This document shows positions 11,752 to 13,692 of a stretch of DNA of 13,692 nucleotides, piece after piece. Under the pieces are notes generated by a model. The model saw only the letters and a program-made list of their open reading frames with translations, was not told where the DNA came from and did not search any database. Within the stretch, counting starts at the first letter, position 1, and each line of letters begins with the position of its first letter. The stretch covers positions 1 through 13,692 of the forward strand of contig JBAYHV010000022.1 of the NCBI GenBank assembly GCA_041665985.1. The letters run 5' to 3'. The position numbers and the translations under genes are program-made. The DNA is from CAIRYW01 sp041665985 (GTDB lineage: Bacteria > Patescibacteriota > Minisyncoccia > Phycocordibacterales > CAIRYW01).

Positions 11752-12102
11752 ATGAAAAAAGAAATTGTTGAACTTGACGAAGTTCCTCTTGGAACTTTTG
11801 TTAAAGGAATACCTGTTGACCAGACAAGAGAAGAGTATGAGCATGATGTACTGGTTTGTCAGATCGTGTACCAGAATACAGCGATAGATATCGTGGTCCT
11901 TCTTTTTGCAGACGGAAATCTCGATTATTTTACTCCTCGTAATTTTTTTGGGTATGCTGTGAATAAGCCACGCTACTGGCCAAAAAAACTTGATACTTGG
12001 AAACAGAGAAAAAGGGAATTCCACATCAAGGCATTCGATTCACGAAGTCTTAGGCCTTTTGATTACAACGAAGAGAAGGATAAAGAATTACTTAGAGTCT
12101 GA
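11752..12102 (+). CDS. Hypothetical protein, 116 aa
   Basis: I do not recognise this family. The ATG at 11752 is preferred over upstream codons, because the upstream extension would run through the terminator palindrome at 11671-11712. The product begins with an acidic stretch (MKKEIVELDEVPLG), has a hydrophobic strand around residues 36-50 (QNTAIDIVVLLFADG), then aromatic residues (YFTPRNFFGY, PRYW) and a strongly charged Lys/Arg/Glu C-terminus. There is no signal peptide or membrane helix. It looks like a small cytosolic alpha/beta protein. There is no Shine-Dalgarno. Its stop codon lies inside the 5' arm of its own terminator. It stands alone between the transglycosylase and the convergent PLD gene. 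Confidence 0.7.
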   Translation: MKKEIVELDEVPLGTFVKGIPVDQTREEYEHDVLVCQIVYQNTAIDIVVLLFADGNLDYFTPRNFFGYAVNKPRYWPKKLDTWKQRKREFHIKAFDSRSLRPFDYNEEKDKELLRV

Positions 12103-12126
12103 TTAAAAAAAGGCTCTATTTTTTTT
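12093..12126 (+). terminator. Rho-independent terminator overlapping the stop codon
   Basis: TAGAGTCT (12093-12100) pairs with AGGCTCTA (12111-12118, one T-G pair) over a 10-base loop, followed by eight T residues. The TGA stop (12100-12102) begins in the 5' arm. Confidence 0.85.
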
Positions 12127-12132
12127 CTCAAC

Positions 12133-12150
12133 CCCTGCCTGTTAGCAGGG
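12133..12150. repeat. CCCTGC/GCAGGG hairpin
   Basis: A 6 bp GC-rich stem with a CTGTTA loop lies about 30 bases past the PLD gene's stop. No T-run follows on the minus strand, so termination is uncertain. Confidence 0.5.
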
Positions 12151-12182
12151 AGGGTAGAACAAATGTTTAATGTTTTTTACAC

Positions 12183-13277
12183 TTACAAAAGTTTTCTAAA
12201 AGGCCAAATTATTACTTCGACTATCTTCCTCCTTAAAGGTCTTTTCATCCAGTCGTTTAAAAGTAGTTCTTTAGAAAGCTTCAAGTCATCAAGAAAATGT
12301 TTTTCAAGTTCAAAAGAAAAATCCTTGTCGGTGCTTACAAGATTTGCTTCAAAATTATATCGAAGGCTTATGTTGTCTAGGTTAAGGCTTCCAATGGTTG
12401 ACCAGGTTCCATCCACAACAGCTGTCTTTGAATGGATCATTGTTTTTTCATACCTAAATATTTTTACATTGTGTTCCAGTAGATCCTCAAAAAAAGTTCC
12501 AGAACCAATTTCAATTAGAATGTGATTTGGATTTTTGGGAATAAGTAAAATAACTTTTACTCCTCTTTTGCTAGCTTTTTTTATTTCTCTAAGCAGATGG
12601 TGGTTGGGCAAAAAATACGGAGTAGTTAAATAAAGATAATGATCAGCGCTTTTTATTGCTCTGATAAGCTCTTTATACATAAATTTTTTACGGGGTAGGG
12701 GAGAGTTAGTCAAATATCTAAACCTATCCCTGATATGATTGTGGTTATTATTTTTTTTCTTAAAAAAATATGCAGGCTTTCTGTATTCTTTATTCCACAT
12801 TACTTCAAAGGCATTTTTCATTTGGCTTACCACAGGACCTTTAATTTTCACATAGCTTTCTCTCCATCCTTGCATTTCTTCGGCCAAACATATTCCACCG
12901 GTAAATCCGATCTCATCATCAATGATCATAAGTTTACTGTGGTCCCTAAAATACCAAAGTGATTCTCTGTTTGGATTCCAAGGAAGAACTGGATTAAAAA
13001 ATACTAGAGGTATTCCTTTTTTTAACAGAGCTTCTTTTACATAAGATCTATAAAGAGGGAAGCTACCTATTTGGTCGCAGAAAATTCTTATCTTTAATCC
13101 TTCGTCAGCTTTTTTCATTAAAAGCTCAATGAACTTATTTCCAACGTTATCATTAATTAATATGTATTGTTCTAGGTCGATGCTTTTTTTTGCATTTGCA
13201 ATTTCGAGAAGCATTGCATCCCATGCTTCTTCAGAGGTTAAATAAAATTGCCATTTGATTCCGTTGCTTCCGTTCAT
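12183..13277 (-). CDS. Cardiolipin synthase-like phospholipase D protein
   Basis: This protein of the phospholipase D superfamily most likely joins two phosphatidyl groups to make cardiolipin, or performs a related phosphatidyl transfer at the membrane. The 364 aa product carries two HKD motifs: HSKLMIIDD (His113, Lys115, Asp120) followed by GFTGG, and HSKTAVVDG (His282, Lys284, Asp289) followed by GSLNLDN. It lacks the N-terminal membrane helices of classic bacterial ClsA, resembling the ClsB layout; a basic, hydrophobic C-terminus (IVEVIIWPFRKLL) may touch the membrane. I choose ATG 13277, because a TATAAT ends 9 bases upstream of it; a longer frame reaches 13526, but that extension has no homology-like features and runs through the opposite-strand gene and its promoter. 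It is divergent from the 13348 gene. Confidence 0.92.
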   Translation of the reverse strand: MNGSNGIKWQFYLTSEEAWDAMLLEIANAKKSIDLEQYILINDNVGNKFIELLMKKADEGLKIRIFCDQIGSFPLYRSYVKEALLKKGIPLVFFNPVLPWNPNRESLWYFRDHSKLMIIDDEIGFTGGICLAEEMQGWRESYVKIKGPVVSQMKNAFEVMWNKEYRKPAYFFKKKNNNHNHIRDRFRYLTNSPLPRKKFMYKELIRAIKSADHYLYLTTPYFLPNHHLLREIKKASKRGVKVILLIPKNPNHILIEIGSGTFFEDLLEHNVKIFRYEKTMIHSKTAVVDGTWSTIGSLNLDNISLRYNFEANLVSTDKDFSFELEKHFLDDLKLSKELLLNDWMKRPLRRKIVEVIIWPFRKLL

Positions 13278-13286
13278 AGTATTAAA

Positions 13287-13292
13287 ATTATA
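13287..13292 (-). promoter_or_regulatory. -10 of the PLD gene
   Basis: A perfect TATAAT on the minus strand (13292-13287) ends 9 bases before ATG 13277. No good -35 and no Shine-Dalgarno, so a leaderless start is likely. Confidence 0.5.
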
Positions 13293-13314
13293 ACTCAATT
13301 TCGACTTTAATATA

Positions 13315-13336
13315 TCTGTTATAATTCTGTTATAAT
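13315..13336 (+). promoter_or_regulatory. Tandem extended -10 repeats
   Basis: TCTGTTATAAT occurs twice back to back (13315-13325 and 13326-13336). Each holds TGTTATAAT, a perfect extended -10. The second ends 11 bases before ATG 13348, giving a leader of only a few bases. Confidence 0.7.
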
Positions 13337-13347
13337 ACGACAAAATT

Positions 13348-13629
13348 ATGAGTTGTTTTTTTGAATTCTTGGCCGACAATGGCCATAAATATTGTATTGC
13401 TGGAATTAGTGCAAAGGCATTGATGCAGGAAACGGAGGAAGGAACAAAGCCTGGTGTTTGGTCTGGCAATTGTGCCGGAGAAGTAAAACATTTTACTAGC
13501 TTTAAGGAAGTCTCTGAGGAGTACATCCTTAAAAATTGCCTGAACGGTTTCCACTACGTCGCCATGATAAAAGCCGTTTTTGTCGCAGGTAGCGCGAAAA
13601 TTTTTTGGATCGGTAGACCCACGCCATAA
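13348..13629 (+). CDS. Hypothetical protein, 93 aa
   Basis: I do not recognise this protein. It has four Cys (positions 3, 16, 42, 64) spread through the chain, a charged middle (TEEGTKPGVW, FKEVSEEY) and a hydrophobic C-terminal half (YVAMIKAVFVAGSAKIFWIG) that is short for a membrane helix and could be buried strands. There is no signal peptide. ATG 13348 follows tandem extended -10 boxes, and a terminator starts 19 bases after the stop, so it is a one-gene unit. The promoter and terminator support expression better than the sequence itself does. A longer frame of the opposite-strand PLD gene overlaps it entirely; I treat that overlap as spurious. Confidence 0.65.
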   Translation: MSCFFEFLADNGHKYCIAGISAKALMQETEEGTKPGVWSGNCAGEVKHFTSFKEVSEEYILKNCLNGFHYVAMIKAVFVAGSAKIFWIGRPTP

Positions 13630-13647
13630 CCAGTAAAGTTTAACAAA

Positions 13648-13680
13648 ACAGGTTCTTAAGTAAGTTCCTGTATTTTTTTT
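13648..13680 (+). terminator. Rho-independent terminator
   Basis: ACAGG (13648-13652) pairs with CCTGT (13667-13671), with an inner CTTA/TAAG match, followed by A and eight T residues. It ends the 13348 gene; the window stops 12 bases later. Confidence 0.8.
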
Positions 13681-13692
13681 GGAATTTTTTAA

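Noticed and set aside
13278..13526. N-terminal extension of the PLD frame up to 13526
   Set aside because: It overlaps the opposite-strand gene and both divergent promoters, has no PLD-like features, and ATG 13277 has a well-placed TATAAT.
1..13692. CRISPR array, prophage, insertion sequence, toxin-antitoxin or defence system
   Set aside because: No evenly spaced repeats with spacers, no transposase or integrase, no phage structural gene and no recognisable defence gene were found on either strand.

Overview
This 13.7 kb window is AT-rich and compact. It reads like a chromosome piece from a member of the Candidate Phyla Radiation, probably Parcubacteria/Paceibacteria (Patescibacteria). That placement is inferred from the style of the housekeeping proteins, short single-gene transcription units, many lineage-type small hypothetical proteins, an Ada-like C-terminal domain on a membrane anchor, and a small lysozyme-like transglycosylase of a type I associate with these genomes. 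TGA is used as a normal stop, which argues against the CPR lineages that read it as glycine. I see no tRNA, rRNA, CRISPR array, transposase or phage structural gene.

Layout: 1-240 is a run of small palindromic hairpins with no convincing gene. 328-840 is an orphan gene with its own terminator. 916-1461 is a histidine-phosphatase-superfamily gene flanked by two copies of a 30 bp hairpin repeat. 1470-3608 (minus strand) holds recR and dnaB. 3729-4412 is a sugar-nucleotidyltransferase-like gene. 4542-5972 (minus) is cysS. 6386-7642 is an S41 C-terminal processing peptidase. 7863-8306 is rplI, convergent with rpmA (8398-8676, minus) across a shared bidirectional terminator. 8976-9407 is a membrane-anchored Ada-like protein, 9469-9906 an orphan gene with a consensus promoter and Shine-Dalgarno, 10124-10711 a DEDD exonuclease. 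10712-11074 is a structured leader with a consensus promoter, followed by a lysozyme-like transglycosylase gene whose start is broken or non-canonical (to 11639). 11752-12102 is another orphan, 12183-13277 (minus) a cardiolipin-synthase-like phospholipase D protein, and 13348-13629 a last orphan divergent from it.

The core genes cover replication and recombination (dnaB, recR), translation (cysS, bL9, bL27), envelope work (S41 protease, transglycosylase, PLD synthase) and sugar activation. They do not form one pathway; most look individually transcribed. For many of them a -10 hexamer ends only 6-12 bases before the start codon and no Shine-Dalgarno is visible, so leaderless or nearly leaderless mRNAs seem common. 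The clear exception is the orphan at 9469.

The most unusual signal is non-coding. A two-module hairpin element occurs at 63-176 and again at 10899-11013. Between the copies, three stem base pairs differ and all three changes are compensatory. In the first copy the modules are in tandem; in the second, one sits inside the loop of the other, within what should be the 5' leader of the transglycosylase transcript. Other repeat findings are a 42-base near-identical leader shared by the S41 protease gene and rplI, hairpin repeats that supply the C-terminus of the phosphatase, and a probable in-frame repeat insertion in cysS.
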